The translations under genes were made by a program, and so were the position numbers. From Anaerosporobacter mobilis DSM 15930 (GTDB taxonomy: Bacteria; Bacillota; Clostridia; Lachnospirales; Lachnospiraceae): a stretch of DNA of 64,000 nucleotides. The stretch spans positions 1 to 64,000 of the forward strand of contig NZ_FRCP01000022.1 of assembly GCF_900142955.1 (NCBI RefSeq). Direction: 5' to 3'. Under the pieces are notes generated by a model, which saw only the letters and a list, made by a program, of their open reading frames with translations, ran no database searches and was not told the DNA's origin. This document shows, piece after piece, positions 17,868 to 27,268 of this stretch. Position 1 is the first letter of the stretch. Every line of letters starts with the position of its first letter.

Positions 17868-17900
17868 AAGCCGTTTGTAGAAAATACAGGCGGCTTTTTT
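17868..17900 (+). terminator. Intrinsic terminator before the CHAP-domain gene
   Basis: AGCCGTTTGTA pairs with TACAGGCGGCT around a GAAAA loop and is followed by TTTTTT, then GCATGGAAAGGAG, the Shine-Dalgarno of the next gene. Just upstream is a further perfect inverted repeat, CGATTTTGC/GCAAAATCG (17817-17842). Confidence 0.75.
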
Positions 17901-17923
17901 GCATGGAAAGGAGAATTTTTCAT

Positions 17924-19708
17924 TTGAGCCAAAAAACAAAAAAGCAGTTTAAGACTTCAAGGCTTCAATTTACCGAGGAAGAACGAGCCGACCCCACTTT
18001 AGAAAAGCCCATAGCAAAATCTGAAAAAGCCGCTGATAGACTGGAAAAAGCTCAAGCCAACATTCCCAAAAAGACAGTCAAAACCAAGGAACGCACCTTT
18101 GATGCCGAAACAGGCAAAGCAAAGGTGCGTTTGCATTTTGAAGAAGTGGATAAACCCAAGCCGTCCTCTAAACTTACACATGGCATTAAAAAAGCTCCGC
18201 AAAGAGCCGCCCTATCTGCTGTGCATAAGAAAATCAGTGAAGATGAACAGGACAATGTGGGTCTTGAAGCGGCACACAGTACAGAAAAGGCAGGAGAATT
18301 TACCGTTCGCCGTGTTCAAAGTGCCTACCATTCCCACAAGCTAAAGCCCTACCGCAACTTGGCAAAGGATGAGAAAAAGAGCATACAAGCCGATGTAAAT
18401 GTCCTTTATGCGAAAAGTTTAAGAGATAATCCGCAGTCGGCAAGCAACCCTATTTCTCGCTTTCAGCAAAAGAGAGCTATCAAAAAGCAGTACATTGCCA
18501 CAAGGTACGGCAAAGGAGCAAAAACCGCACAGACCACAGCCACTACCGCAAAATCAGCAGTTAAAAAAGGTGCAGATACCGTATCAAAAGCAGCGGCGGC
18601 AATTACCAAAAATCCAAAGGTACTGTTTATTATTCTTGCCTTGCTTCTGCTTATTGTCGTTATCAGCAGTGCGGTGTCCTCCTGCTCGGTGATGTTTCAA
18701 GGGGCAATATCCAATGTGGTGTCAACCTCGTACACCTCTGAAAACGAGGAGCTTATTTCCGCAAATGACGATTACACCTCACTGGAAACGGCACTGCAAG
18801 CACAGATTGATAGTATCGAAAGGGATTATCCCGATTATGATGAGTACCGCTATGATTTAGCTACCATAGGACACGACCCTCATCAGCTCGCTTCTTACCT
18901 CACTGCCTTGAAGCAGTATTTTACAGCAAGTGAGGTGCAGGGTGAATTGCAGAGGGTTTTTGAAAAGCAGTACAAGCTCACGCTTACCGAAACGGTGGAG
19001 GTACGCTATCGCACCGAAACGAGAACAGACTCATGGACAGATGAGGACGGCACTTCCCATTCTGATACCTATACCGTGGAAGTACCCTATGACTATTACA
19101 TCTTGAATGTGAAGCTCACAAACAACTCCATAAATACCGTGGCAAACAGCCTGCTTACCGCCGAACAGCTACAAATGTACAATGTTTATCTGCAAACCAA
19201 GGGTAACAAACCCCTGCTCTTTGGCGGCGGCTCGATAGACGGCAGCCCTTCCACCGATTTAAGCGGTGTTGACTTTGTAAACGGAGAACGACAAGGCAAC
19301 CAAAACACCGTGGATATTGCACTTTCACAGGTAGGCAATGTGGGCGGTCAGCCCTACTGGTCATGGTATGGCTTTAATAGCCGTGTGGAATGGTGTGCCT
19401 GCTATGTATCGTGGGTTCTTAACCAAGCAGGATACGGTGAGCCTAAGTTTGCCGCCTGTCAGAGCCAAGGTGTGCCTTACTTCTCCTCAAACGGACGATG
19501 GGCAAGCCGTGGATACGGTGACATTGCCCCCGGCGATGTTATTTTCTTTGATTGGGAGGGTGATGGACATTCCGACCATGTGGGCATTGTTATTGGCACA
19601 GACGGTAGCCGTGTCTATACCGTGGAGGGTAACTCCGGCGATGCCTGTAAAGTCCGAGATTATGACCTAAACAGCAGCGTGATTATGGGCTATGGACTTA
19701 TGAATTAA
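17924..19708 (+). CDS. CD1108-family protein: membrane-anchored CHAP cell-wall hydrolase
   Basis: 594 residues from TTG 17924 (Shine-Dalgarno AAAGGAG). The order is a long basic, helical cytoplasmic part (1-225), one membrane helix (VLFIILALLLLIVVISSAVS), an extracytoplasmic coiled region, and a C-terminal CHAP domain with Cys in EWCACYVSW (near 490), His in SDHVGIV (near 551) and the Asn motif VEGNSGD. It is the VirB1-type peptidoglycan hydrolase that opens the wall for the transfer channel. Earlier in-frame codons are antisense-like and lack a ribosome binding site. Confidence 0.92.
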   Translation: MSQKTKKQFKTSRLQFTEEERADPTLEKPIAKSEKAADRLEKAQANIPKKTVKTKERTFDAETGKAKVRLHFEEVDKPKPSSKLTHGIKKAPQRAALSAVHKKISEDEQDNVGLEAAHSTEKAGEFTVRRVQSAYHSHKLKPYRNLAKDEKKSIQADVNVLYAKSLRDNPQSASNPISRFQQKRAIKKQYIATRYGKGAKTAQTTATTAKSAVKKGADTVSKAAAAITKNPKVLFIILALLLLIVVISSAVSSCSVMFQGAISNVVSTSYTSENEELISANDDYTSLETALQAQIDSIERDYPDYDEYRYDLATIGHDPHQLASYLTALKQYFTASEVQGELQRVFEKQYKLTLTETVEVRYRTETRTDSWTDEDGTSHSDTYTVEVPYDYYILNVKLTNNSINTVANSLLTAEQLQMYNVYLQTKGNKPLLFGGGSIDGSPSTDLSGVDFVNGERQGNQNTVDIALSQVGNVGGQPYWSWYGFNSRVEWCACYVSWVLNQAGYGEPKFAACQSQGVPYFSSNGRWASRGYGDIAPGDVIFFDWEGDGHSDHVGIVIGTDGSRVYTVEGNSGDACKVRDYDLNSSVIMGYGLMN

Positions 19709-19720
19709 GGAGGAAACGAT

Positions 19721-19972
19721 TTGAACGCAAAACTGAAAAAAGTGTTGTCCGACATGAAAAAAATCGAGGACAAAATGGTGCTTTTGCAAGAGAAATGGAA
19801 CGAGCTGAATAAGCAAAAGACCGAGTTTGAAAACCTTGAAATTATCGGGCTTATCCGAGGTGCAAAAATCAGCACAGAAAATCTAAACGATGTGATTACG
19901 GCATACCGCAGCAAAAGCGGTGTGCCTTTTTTATCTGAAAAACAGGAGGAAATCAAGAATGAAGAAAACTAA
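19721..19972 (+). CDS. DUF4315 family protein
   Basis: 83 residues. The first 40 form a highly charged coiled coil (KKVLSDMKKIEDKMVLLQEK), then the conserved ENLEIIGLIRGAKIS and a short tail. It starts at TTG 19721 after AAGGAGG. This family always accompanies the CHAP and DUF4366 genes in these ICEs, but its role is unknown. Its end overlaps the next gene by 14 bp. Confidence 0.85.
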   Translation: MNAKLKKVLSDMKKIEDKMVLLQEKWNELNKQKTEFENLEIIGLIRGAKISTENLNDVITAYRSKSGVPFLSEKQEEIKNEEN

Positions 19973-20672
19973 AATCCGTATTTTCGCCGTTATGCTTATG
20001 ACGGTACTTTGCTTTACCGTTTTTTCCACCACAGCCTTTGCAGGTGGCGGCGAAGATTATGTTGAACCGACCCCCGAAGTAACCGAAACTCCATCATCTC
20101 CTCTTACTCCTGAGGGTAATTTGACCCTTGTGGACGATGTGGAGAGAACAGACGATATTGATAAACAGTTCATTACCGCCGTATCTAAAAACGGCAACTA
20201 CTTCTATCTTGTAATCGACCGAGCAGGCGATACGGATAATGTGTATCTGCTCAACATGGTAGATGAAGCCGACTTGCTTGCTCTTATGGAGGACGGCACA
20301 GTAGAGCCTAAAGTTTGCTCTTGCACCGATAAATGCGAAGTGGGTGCAGTAAATGCCGATTGCCCTGTATGCAGCACCGACAAAACAAAATGCACAGGCA
20401 AAGCTGCCGAAGTAACCGAGCCTGCTGACGAGCCACAGCCCGAAAAAGAAAAAAGCAATCCAATGGGGATTTTGGCACTTGTCCTTGCGGTGAGCTTAAT
20501 TGGTGGCGGCATTTTCTACTATTTCAAGGTTGTAAAGAATAAGGCAAAGCCGCAGAGCAACCCCAATGTAAATGAATATGATTACAGCGATGAGGACGAT
20601 GACGAGGAATACGAGCCTATCTCTGAGGAACAAGAGGAAACTACCGATGAAAGTGAGGACGATGTAAAATGA
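19959..20672 (+). CDS. DUF4366 / CD1107-family surface protein
   Basis: 237 residues. A cleavable signal peptide (residues 1-28, ending STTAFA), then an extracytoplasmic domain with a Cys cluster (VCSCTDKCEVGAVNADCPVC), a membrane helix (GILALVLAVSLIGGGIFYYF) and a strongly acidic cytoplasmic tail. ATG 19959 follows ACAGGAGG. It is probably a membrane component of the transfer machinery exposed outside; exact role unknown. The stop overlaps the start of the next small gene (ATGA). Confidence 0.88.
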   Translation: MKKTKIRIFAVMLMTVLCFTVFSTTAFAGGGEDYVEPTPEVTETPSSPLTPEGNLTLVDDVERTDDIDKQFITAVSKNGNYFYLVIDRAGDTDNVYLLNMVDEADLLALMEDGTVEPKVCSCTDKCEVGAVNADCPVCSTDKTKCTGKAAEVTEPADEPQPEKEKSNPMGILALVLAVSLIGGGIFYYFKVVKNKAKPQSNPNVNEYDYSDEDDDEEYEPISEEQEETTDESEDDVK

Positions 20673-20833
20673 CCTATTTTACCGATAGCATATATGAAAA
20701 AATGATGATGCAAAAGCCGCAATATTCTTCTGTTCCTACCAAGGACAGACCGCCCAAAAAGGAGCAGAAAATCCGCAAACTGATTGTTGTGCATGAAAAA
20801 GTCGAAGCCACTAAACAGGATAAGGAGGGATAA
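20669..20833 (+). CDS. Small conserved-position hypothetical protein, 54 aa
   Basis: The start ATG overlaps the DUF4366 stop, and the stop lies four bases before the topoisomerase start, so it is tightly packed in the operon. The product is hydrophilic and basic (PTKDRPPKKEQKIRKLIVVH). No domain recognised. The tight packing argues that it is real. Confidence 0.6.
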   Translation: MTYFTDSIYEKMMMQKPQYSSVPTKDRPPKKEQKIRKLIVVHEKVEATKQDKEG

Positions 20834-20837
20834 AAAT

Positions 20838-22904
20838 ATGCAGTTAGTCATTGCAGAAAAACCAAGCGTTGCACAGAGTATCGCTAAGATATTGGGTGCG
20901 ACAAGCCGTAAAGACGGCTACATCGAGGGAAATAATTACATTGTATCGTGGTGCGTTGGGCATTTGGTGGAACTTGCCGCCGCTGATAGCTATAATGAAA
21001 AATATGCAAAATGGAGGTATGAGGACTTACCCATACTTCCTGCCCTTTGGCAGTACCAAGTTTCAGCCAGTACCAAAAAGCAGTTTACCGTGCTGAAAAA
21101 GCTCTTAAACGACAACCAAGTAGATACAGTTATCTGTGCCACCGATGCAGGGCGTGAGGGTGAGCTAATCTTCCGCCTTGTCTATGAAAAGGCAGGCTGT
21201 AACAAGCCTGTCAAGCGACTTTGGATTTCCTCCCTTGAGGATACCGCTATTCAAAAGGGCTTTAAAAATCTAAAGGACGGCAAGGAATATGAAAATCTCT
21301 ATCAAGCGGCACTATGCAGGGCAAAAGCGGACTGGATTGTTGGTATCAATGCCACTCGTCTTTTCTCTGTACTTTATGGGCAGACCCTAAACATTGGGCG
21401 AGTGATGTCACCCACCCTTGCTATGATTTGTGAGCGTGATGTAGCTATCTCTGAATTTAAGCCCGAGCCGTTTTATACACTACACCTTACTTGTAACGAT
21501 TTTTCTCTTGTAGGTGAAAAGCTAAAAAGTAAGGCACAAGCAAAGGAAGTTTTACAGGCTTGTGACGGTCAGAGCGTTACCATAGAGAGCGTGGAGCAAA
21601 AGGAAAAAACGGAAAAACCGCCCAAGCTCTATGACCTTACCACCTTGCAGCGTGAAGCCAATAAGCTGTTAGGTTTTACCGCCGAGCAGACCTTACAGTA
21701 CGCACAGAGCCTTTATGAAAAGAAATACATCACCTATCCCCGAACAGACAGCAGATTTTTAACCGAGGATATAGAAAGCACTATTCCTGCCTTAGCAAAA
21801 GCTACGGCAGGATTTTTTGTGCCCAAAGCTGCCGAGTTGCCTGTGAACACGGCACAGGTAATCGACAGCTCCAAAGTCAGTGACCACCATGCCATTATCC
21901 CCACTATGAATATCAAGGGACTTGATATGCAGGGCTTACCTGCCGGAGAGCGTGAAACTCTGCTGCTTCTTGCTATTCGTCTTTTGGTTGCCGTTGGCGA
22001 TACCCACCGTTTTAGCGAAACAGTTATCACAGCAAAATGCGGTGAGTCTGTTTTTACTGCCAAAGGCAAAACCGTCATTCAAGATGGTTTTAAGGCAGTG
22101 CAAAAGCTCTATAAGGGTGAGCAGGAGAAGGAAGATAAAGACCAAGCCCTGCCGAGTATCGCCCAGGGCGATGTCTTAACCGCAAAGGCTGAAATCAAGG
22201 AGGGTAAAACCTCACCTCCCAAACCTTTTACAGATGACACCCTGCTTTCTTCAATGGAAAATGCCAACAAAGCCGAGGTCGATACCGAGCGTAAGGGCAT
22301 TGGCACTCCGGCAACGAGAGCAGGCATTTTGGAAAAGCTGATTAAGTCGGGACTTGCGGAAAGAAAAGGGGATAAAAAGGTAAAATATTTCACCGCCACC
22401 CACAAAGGCACAGCCCTTATCACCGTCCTGCCCGAACAGGTGCAGTCACCGCTTATGACTGCCGAATGGGAAGAAAAGCTGAAACTTGTAGAGTATGGAG
22501 AGCTGACCGCCGATGCGTTCCTATTGGAGATTGTGGACATGACCTCTGCTCTTGTAAAGACCTATGAAGTAATCAAGGGAGCTGATACTCTTTTCCCCTC
22601 TGACCGTGAGAGCATGGGCAAATGCCCTCGCTGCGGTGGTGATATAACCGAGAACAAAAAGGGCTTTTGCTGTTCTGATAAGTGTTGTAATTTTGCCATT
22701 TGGAAAGAAAATCGCTTTTTCACAGCAAAGAAAAAGACCGTAACAAAGGCGATTGTTGCAGAACTTCTGAAAAACGGAAAAGTATCACTCACAGGCTGCT
22801 ATTCCGAAAAGACAGGCAAAACCTATGATTGCATTGCTGTCCTTGATGATACTGGAGGGCAGTTTGTGAATTTCATAATGGAGTTTGGGGCTAAGAAGAA
22901 ATAA
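20838..22904 (+). CDS. topB: DNA topoisomerase III (type IA)
   Basis: 688 residues. The TOPRIM domain is at the start (QLVIAEKPSVAQSIAKILGA; TDAGREGELIFRLVY), the catalytic tyrosine is Tyr300 in ITYPRTDSRFL, and a C-terminal zinc ribbon is seen (CPRCGGDITENKKGFCCSDK). It relaxes or decatenates DNA and is a constant member of these ICEs, probably acting during element replication or transfer. ATG 20838 follows AAGGAGG. Confidence 0.95.
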   Translation: MQLVIAEKPSVAQSIAKILGATSRKDGYIEGNNYIVSWCVGHLVELAAADSYNEKYAKWRYEDLPILPALWQYQVSASTKKQFTVLKKLLNDNQVDTVICATDAGREGELIFRLVYEKAGCNKPVKRLWISSLEDTAIQKGFKNLKDGKEYENLYQAALCRAKADWIVGINATRLFSVLYGQTLNIGRVMSPTLAMICERDVAISEFKPEPFYTLHLTCNDFSLVGEKLKSKAQAKEVLQACDGQSVTIESVEQKEKTEKPPKLYDLTTLQREANKLLGFTAEQTLQYAQSLYEKKYITYPRTDSRFLTEDIESTIPALAKATAGFFVPKAAELPVNTAQVIDSSKVSDHHAIIPTMNIKGLDMQGLPAGERETLLLLAIRLLVAVGDTHRFSETVITAKCGESVFTAKGKTVIQDGFKAVQKLYKGEQEKEDKDQALPSIAQGDVLTAKAEIKEGKTSPPKPFTDDTLLSSMENANKAEVDTERKGIGTPATRAGILEKLIKSGLAERKGDKKVKYFTATHKGTALITVLPEQVQSPLMTAEWEEKLKLVEYGELTADAFLLEIVDMTSALVKTYEVIKGADTLFPSDRESMGKCPRCGGDITENKKGFCCSDKCCNFAIWKENRFFTAKKKTVTKAIVAELLKNGKVSLTGCYSEKTGKTYDCIAVLDDTGGQFVNFIMEFGAKKK

Positions 22905-23016
22905 GAATCATGTGTTACAATATTAACAATTTCTTGGTATAATTTCTCAGCTTGCTTGTGATATAATATAATTGTTCGCACTAAAGAATGTGGAAAACAC
23001 AATAAGGAGGATATCT

Positions 23017-24534
23017 ATGAAATATTTGCTTTTGGACACTAATATATTTTTAGACATGATTATTGATAGAAAAAACAATGTGTCTAAAGAATTAGTAAAT
23101 ACATTTATAAAACTATTAGATTTTAACCAAGTTAAGCTCGTTATTCCTGCCATTGTCATTCATGAAACTTATCGGCACATAGAAGAACAATTATCTGAAG
23201 TAGGTAAAAAGATTAAAAGTGCAATCGATGCAATTGACCAAATATATGGTGTAAATGGTTACACTATTGAGGGATTTGAGGTAAAAGATTATAAAAAGAA
23301 CTCGAAGAATGAGCTTAACACTTTGAAGCAACAATATGAAACGAGCCACACCCAGTATCTTAGCGAAATCAAGTTGCTAATACAAAGGGTTTTTCAGCAT
23401 CCCAATTCTATTCTTGTTGAGGACAACGCAACGCTTAATGCTGCTTGTTTGCAAAGGAGAATATACAAAAAAGCTCCTTTCCATATTGAGAAAAAAGAAT
23501 CATTTGCGGATGGGCTAATTACAGAAACATTGTTGCACATTAATGACTTAATTGACATGGCAGATGGTGATACAGTAATTTTTGTCACAGGGAATACCAG
23601 TGATTTTTCAAACAGAGATGCTAAAGAAAAACTCCACGAAGATATCTTATATGATTTATCAAAAAGAGGATTAGATAGCAAAATAAAATATGTAACGCAA
23701 TTTAACAAATTGGTTGGAGCAGACTTGAAAACTGAGGTAGAAGAAGCAAAACTGTCAGAGGAATTTGAAAAGGAACTTCGTGAAAATGAAGAACAGGATA
23801 GGCTAATGCTTGACGCTGAGATAGATGATTATGAAAGAGAATCTGTTGGACTATCCTCTCTTGGGAGTTTTGAAGACAATTTCCTGGAAAGCTTTCGAGA
23901 ATCTCATTTTGCCGAAACCGTTGTTTCCTTATTTGAACGACTAAATAAATGTTATAGTAATGTTGAAGAACTGTTCTACTTTTTTTCAGAAGAACTTCCT
24001 GATTTTATTTCTGCAATTGAGATAGATGAGGTAAGCCATTTCACAACTACTTGGAATGAGCATTTTTCAGAAAACTCAGACTTTCTTGTCGAAACAAATA
24101 TCGGTGGTATCCTAAGCATTTTTGATGTACTGGAAAGTAAAGCTGTTGAATACGATTTATCTGAATACGAAAACAGCTTACCAGATAGTCTTGAATATGG
24201 TGACAATGTCTGTTTCTGTGGAAAAGGCAAAATAAAATATACATTAAAAATGGATGAGTTGTATCTTAGCTGTGATAATGGTGGCAGTGACCAATTAGAT
24301 ATCTGTTTGTTTAACTCTCGCAATGAATCTTTAGGAGAAGGTTATATAAGCATTACCTACGGATTTGTTGATTTTGATGATGAAGGAAATGTAGGAGATG
24401 CATGTGACGAGGATATAGAATATAACATTACCGGAATCACATCTGCCATAGAAAATATTGTGCAAGAATTTGAGGAAAGGATAGAAACCGATAAGATTAT
24501 TTTAGAACAGTTAAAAGCAGAATTTAATATTTAA
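23017..24534 (+). CDS. PIN-domain (DUF4935-like) nuclease candidate
   Basis: 505 residues. The N-terminal PIN domain begins YLLLDTNIFLDM (acidic Asp7 and Asp13), continues with VIPAIVIHETYRHIEEQL and ends with a late acidic cluster (VIFVTGNTSDFSN, then DAKEKLHEDI), as in DUF4935. The C-terminal 250 residues are acidic and not recognised. ATG 23017 follows AATAAGGAGG, with its own -10-like TATAAT motifs upstream (22938 and 22962). It is strongly AT-rich and interrupts the backbone order between topB and the ArdC-like gene, so it is cargo. A defence or toxin role as an RNase is plausible but not shown. Confidence 0.75.
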   Translation: MKYLLLDTNIFLDMIIDRKNNVSKELVNTFIKLLDFNQVKLVIPAIVIHETYRHIEEQLSEVGKKIKSAIDAIDQIYGVNGYTIEGFEVKDYKKNSKNELNTLKQQYETSHTQYLSEIKLLIQRVFQHPNSILVEDNATLNAACLQRRIYKKAPFHIEKKESFADGLITETLLHINDLIDMADGDTVIFVTGNTSDFSNRDAKEKLHEDILYDLSKRGLDSKIKYVTQFNKLVGADLKTEVEEAKLSEEFEKELRENEEQDRLMLDAEIDDYERESVGLSSLGSFEDNFLESFRESHFAETVVSLFERLNKCYSNVEELFYFFSEELPDFISAIEIDEVSHFTTTWNEHFSENSDFLVETNIGGILSIFDVLESKAVEYDLSEYENSLPDSLEYGDNVCFCGKGKIKYTLKMDELYLSCDNGGSDQLDICLFNSRNESLGEGYISITYGFVDFDDEGNVGDACDEDIEYNITGITSAIENIVQEFEERIETDKIILEQLKAEFNI

Positions 24535-24542
24535 GAAACTAT

Positions 24543-24576
24543 AAAAGCATTTATCATCTTGATAGATGCTTTTTTT
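24543..24576 (+). terminator. Intrinsic terminator after the PIN gene
   Basis: AAAAGCATTTATC pairs with GATAGATGCTTTT and is followed by a T-run, then ATGCCCAAAATCAGAAAGGAG, nearly identical to the cassette before parA at 7511. Confidence 0.78.
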
Positions 24577-24606
24577 ATGCCCAAAATCAGAAAGGAGTAC
24601 CCCACT

Positions 24607-26925
24607 ATGGCAGAAAAACAAAACCCCAAAGAACGGTTAAAAGAAATAACCGATAGCATTGAAATTGGCATTAAGGAGCTTTTTGAGAGCGACAAATATA
24701 AAAGCTATCTTCAGACCATGAGCCGCTTTCACAAATACTCTTTGAACAACACCTTACTTATCTCCATGCAAAAGCCCGATGCCACTCTTGTGGCAGGCTT
24801 CAATAAATGGCGAGATGGCTTTTCACGATTTGTTAAAAAAGGTGAAAAAGGTATTAAAATCATTGCACCCACGCCGTATAAAATCAAGGAGGAACGAGAA
24901 AAGCTCGACCCACTGACCAAAGCCCCTCTCCTTGATGTAAACGGTAAGGTGCAGACTGAGGAGGTGGAAGTACAGATACCCATGTTCCGTGTAGTATCTG
25001 TATTTGATGTATCCCAAACCGAGGGTGAGCCGTTGCCCACTCTTGCAAGCGATTTAACAGGCAATGTAAAACAATTTGATGTGTTCATGGAAGCTATTAA
25101 ACGCACCGCACCTGTTCCTATTGAAATTATGCCACTGCCCAAGGATACGGACGGCTACTATCACACAGAAGAAAAACGCATTGCAATTCGTGAGGGTATG
25201 AGCGAAGTACAGACCATTTCTGCCGCCATTCACGAGGTGGCACATTCTCTTTTGCATAACCGAGAAATGGAAAAAGAGCTGCAAGCACAGCAGGACGAAA
25301 CTGCAAATCCCAATAAGCCCAAAAACCGCAACACAGAGGAAGTTGAAGCGGAAAGCATTTCCTTTGCCGTTTGCAGCTATTACGGCATACAGACCGCCGA
25401 GAATAGCTTGGGATATATTGCTTCTTGGAGCAAGGGCAAGGAACTTGCCGAGCTTCGGGCTTCACTGGAAACCATCAACAAAACCTCGTCAGAGCTGATA
25501 ACCGGCATTGATACGCACTTTGCTGAAATTATAAAAGAGCGTGGCATTGATTTGACCGCTGAAATCTCTGTGCTGGAGCAAGCCCCCGACCTTAATAAAG
25601 TGCAGATTACCGAGGACGGCTATAACATTGAGGTGGATGGACATATCGGCACATGGTATGTCATTGATACCGAGGTTGTGGACAGCACAAAATACTATCT
25701 TCTTGAGCATGAGGAACACGGTGACGGTGCTGCCTGTATCATTGTGGATGGTGACGGTAAACTGGTGCTTGACGATGTTTGGAACGGCTTTGATGACCTC
25801 AAGGAACATTTTGAAAGCAGAGCTGCCGAGGAACAGCGAATTGATGAGCCTGTCCAACATGACTATCCTATGCCCGACCCCACAGTTAGCATTGATGACC
25901 GCAATGCCTATGGCTACACCGACCATGAACTGCTACCGCTTTCAAAGGAACGAGCCGCAGAGCTTTGGGAACAGGATTTGACGGTATATCTGCTTTATGA
26001 GGACAACACCGAAGCAATGGCTTTTGACCGTGAAGATATTGATAATCACGATGGACTTTTCGGTATTGAGAAAACGGACTGGCTTGACCTGCAGGAGCAT
26101 GAGGGCGATAGTAAATCTTCCCCCGATATGTCAGAACAGCTCTTTTTGGAACGCACCGACAATGCCTTTGCTATCTATCAGCTAAAGGACGGTGCAGAGC
26201 TTAGAGATTACCGCTTTGAGGGGCTTGACTGGATAAATAGCAAGGGGCTGACCGTAGAACATGATAATTACAACTTTGTCTACTCTGAGCCGTTTACCAA
26301 CTATGTCACCCAAAGAGATAGGCTTGAAGAATTATGGGATAGGTTTAACAATGACCACCCTGCCGATTTTAAAGGACATTCTTTGTCGGTCAGTGACATC
26401 GTTGCTATCAAGCAAGACAGCGTTGTAACATACCATTACTGCGATAGTTTCGACTTTGTTGAGCTGCCAAAGTTTGCAGAGCCGACACCTCTCGTGCCGG
26501 ACAGCTATGTAACAGGCGAAAAAATTGATACCCCAAGAGGTCGCTTTTCACTTACAACAATGACCAAGGAGCAGATGGAGCAAGCAGGCTACGGCTACCA
26601 CCATTCTTCGGATAACGGAGCGTATCTTATTATGGGTAACGGCACCCGTGCCTTTGCTATTGTGAATGAAGATAACCCCCTCCGCACTGCCGAGCTGTCC
26701 ACCGAGCAGAATTACAATCAGATTGACGGTATCATCAACAATGAGCCTACCGTGGCAGAGCTTGAGGAACAATCCAAAAGTGGCACACCAATTTCCCTTA
26801 TGGATTTGCTTGCTGCCACACGCAGAGAGGAAAAGCAATCGGTTATGGAACAGCTTGCAAAGCCGCCACAGACACAGGAAAAATCAAAAAAAGCACCCCT
26901 AAAAGGTGCAGAAATGGAGTTATGA
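24607..26925 (+). CDS. ArdC-like / YodL / DUF4316 multidomain protein
   Basis: 772 residues. The N-terminal ArdC-type single-stranded DNA binding region (SRFHKYSLNNTLLISMQKPD, FVKKGEKGIKIIAP) is followed by a zinc-metallopeptidase motif HEVAHSLLH (H209, H213). Then come a YodL-like region, a second YodL/LPD-like repeat (GHSLSVSDIVAIKQDSVVTY) and the DUF4316 tail (PISLMDLLAATRREEK). ArdC-type proteins protect incoming DNA from restriction. ATG 24607 follows AGAAAGGAG. It is a normal backbone gene of these ICEs. Confidence 0.85.
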   Translation: MAEKQNPKERLKEITDSIEIGIKELFESDKYKSYLQTMSRFHKYSLNNTLLISMQKPDATLVAGFNKWRDGFSRFVKKGEKGIKIIAPTPYKIKEEREKLDPLTKAPLLDVNGKVQTEEVEVQIPMFRVVSVFDVSQTEGEPLPTLASDLTGNVKQFDVFMEAIKRTAPVPIEIMPLPKDTDGYYHTEEKRIAIREGMSEVQTISAAIHEVAHSLLHNREMEKELQAQQDETANPNKPKNRNTEEVEAESISFAVCSYYGIQTAENSLGYIASWSKGKELAELRASLETINKTSSELITGIDTHFAEIIKERGIDLTAEISVLEQAPDLNKVQITEDGYNIEVDGHIGTWYVIDTEVVDSTKYYLLEHEEHGDGAACIIVDGDGKLVLDDVWNGFDDLKEHFESRAAEEQRIDEPVQHDYPMPDPTVSIDDRNAYGYTDHELLPLSKERAAELWEQDLTVYLLYEDNTEAMAFDREDIDNHDGLFGIEKTDWLDLQEHEGDSKSSPDMSEQLFLERTDNAFAIYQLKDGAELRDYRFEGLDWINSKGLTVEHDNYNFVYSEPFTNYVTQRDRLEELWDRFNNDHPADFKGHSLSVSDIVAIKQDSVVTYHYCDSFDFVELPKFAEPTPLVPDSYVTGEKIDTPRGRFSLTTMTKEQMEQAGYGYHHSSDNGAYLIMGNGTRAFAIVNEDNPLRTAELSTEQNYNQIDGIINNEPTVAELEEQSKSGTPISLMDLLAATRREEKQSVMEQLAKPPQTQEKSKKAPLKGAEMEL

Positions 26926-26927
26926 TT

Positions 26928-27146
26928 ATGAGTAGATTTACAGTAGAGGAAAGTAATTTGATGTGCATTTATAATATAGGTTCAAGAGCAGATTTGCTCT
27001 TAGAGCTTACAGAAATGCAAAGCCACCTTGTAGCAGATGAAACAGAACTGCTTACCCTTACCAAAGCAGTTTTGAAAAAGCTATCCGCTATGAGTGATGA
27101 GGAATTTGAGAGCCTTTCGGGTGAGCTTATTCCCGATTTTGAGTAG
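26928..27146 (+). CDS. Transposon-transfer assisting (TTRAP) family protein
   Basis: 72 residues, hydrophilic and helical: RFTVEESNLMCIYNIGSRAD, then ELTEMQSHL and LKKLSAMSDEEFESLSGELI, matching the small TTRAP family of CTn elements. An ATG at 26922 overlapping the previous stop is an alternative start. The biochemical role is unknown. It is followed by a small hairpin (GAGTAG/CTACTC, 27142-27161). Confidence 0.75.
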   Translation: MSRFTVEESNLMCIYNIGSRADLLLELTEMQSHLVADETELLTLTKAVLKKLSAMSDEEFESLSGELIPDFE

Positions 27147-27203
27147 GCGAAAGTCTACTCATTTTCACATCAAAATGTATACCTATTGTTTTCGTTTTGT
27201 ACA

Positions 27204-27212
27204 TGGTATAAT
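27204..27212 (+). promoter_or_regulatory. Extended -10 promoter of the Pycsar pair
   Basis: TGG-TATAAT with TATAAT at 27207-27212; no good -35 (TTGTTT at 27186 is too close). It supports expression of the cargo separately from the transfer operon. Confidence 0.5.
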
Positions 27213-27268
27213 GTAATAATTAAGCAATTAAATTATACTTTAATATATGTTCTAAGGCGGTGATAACA

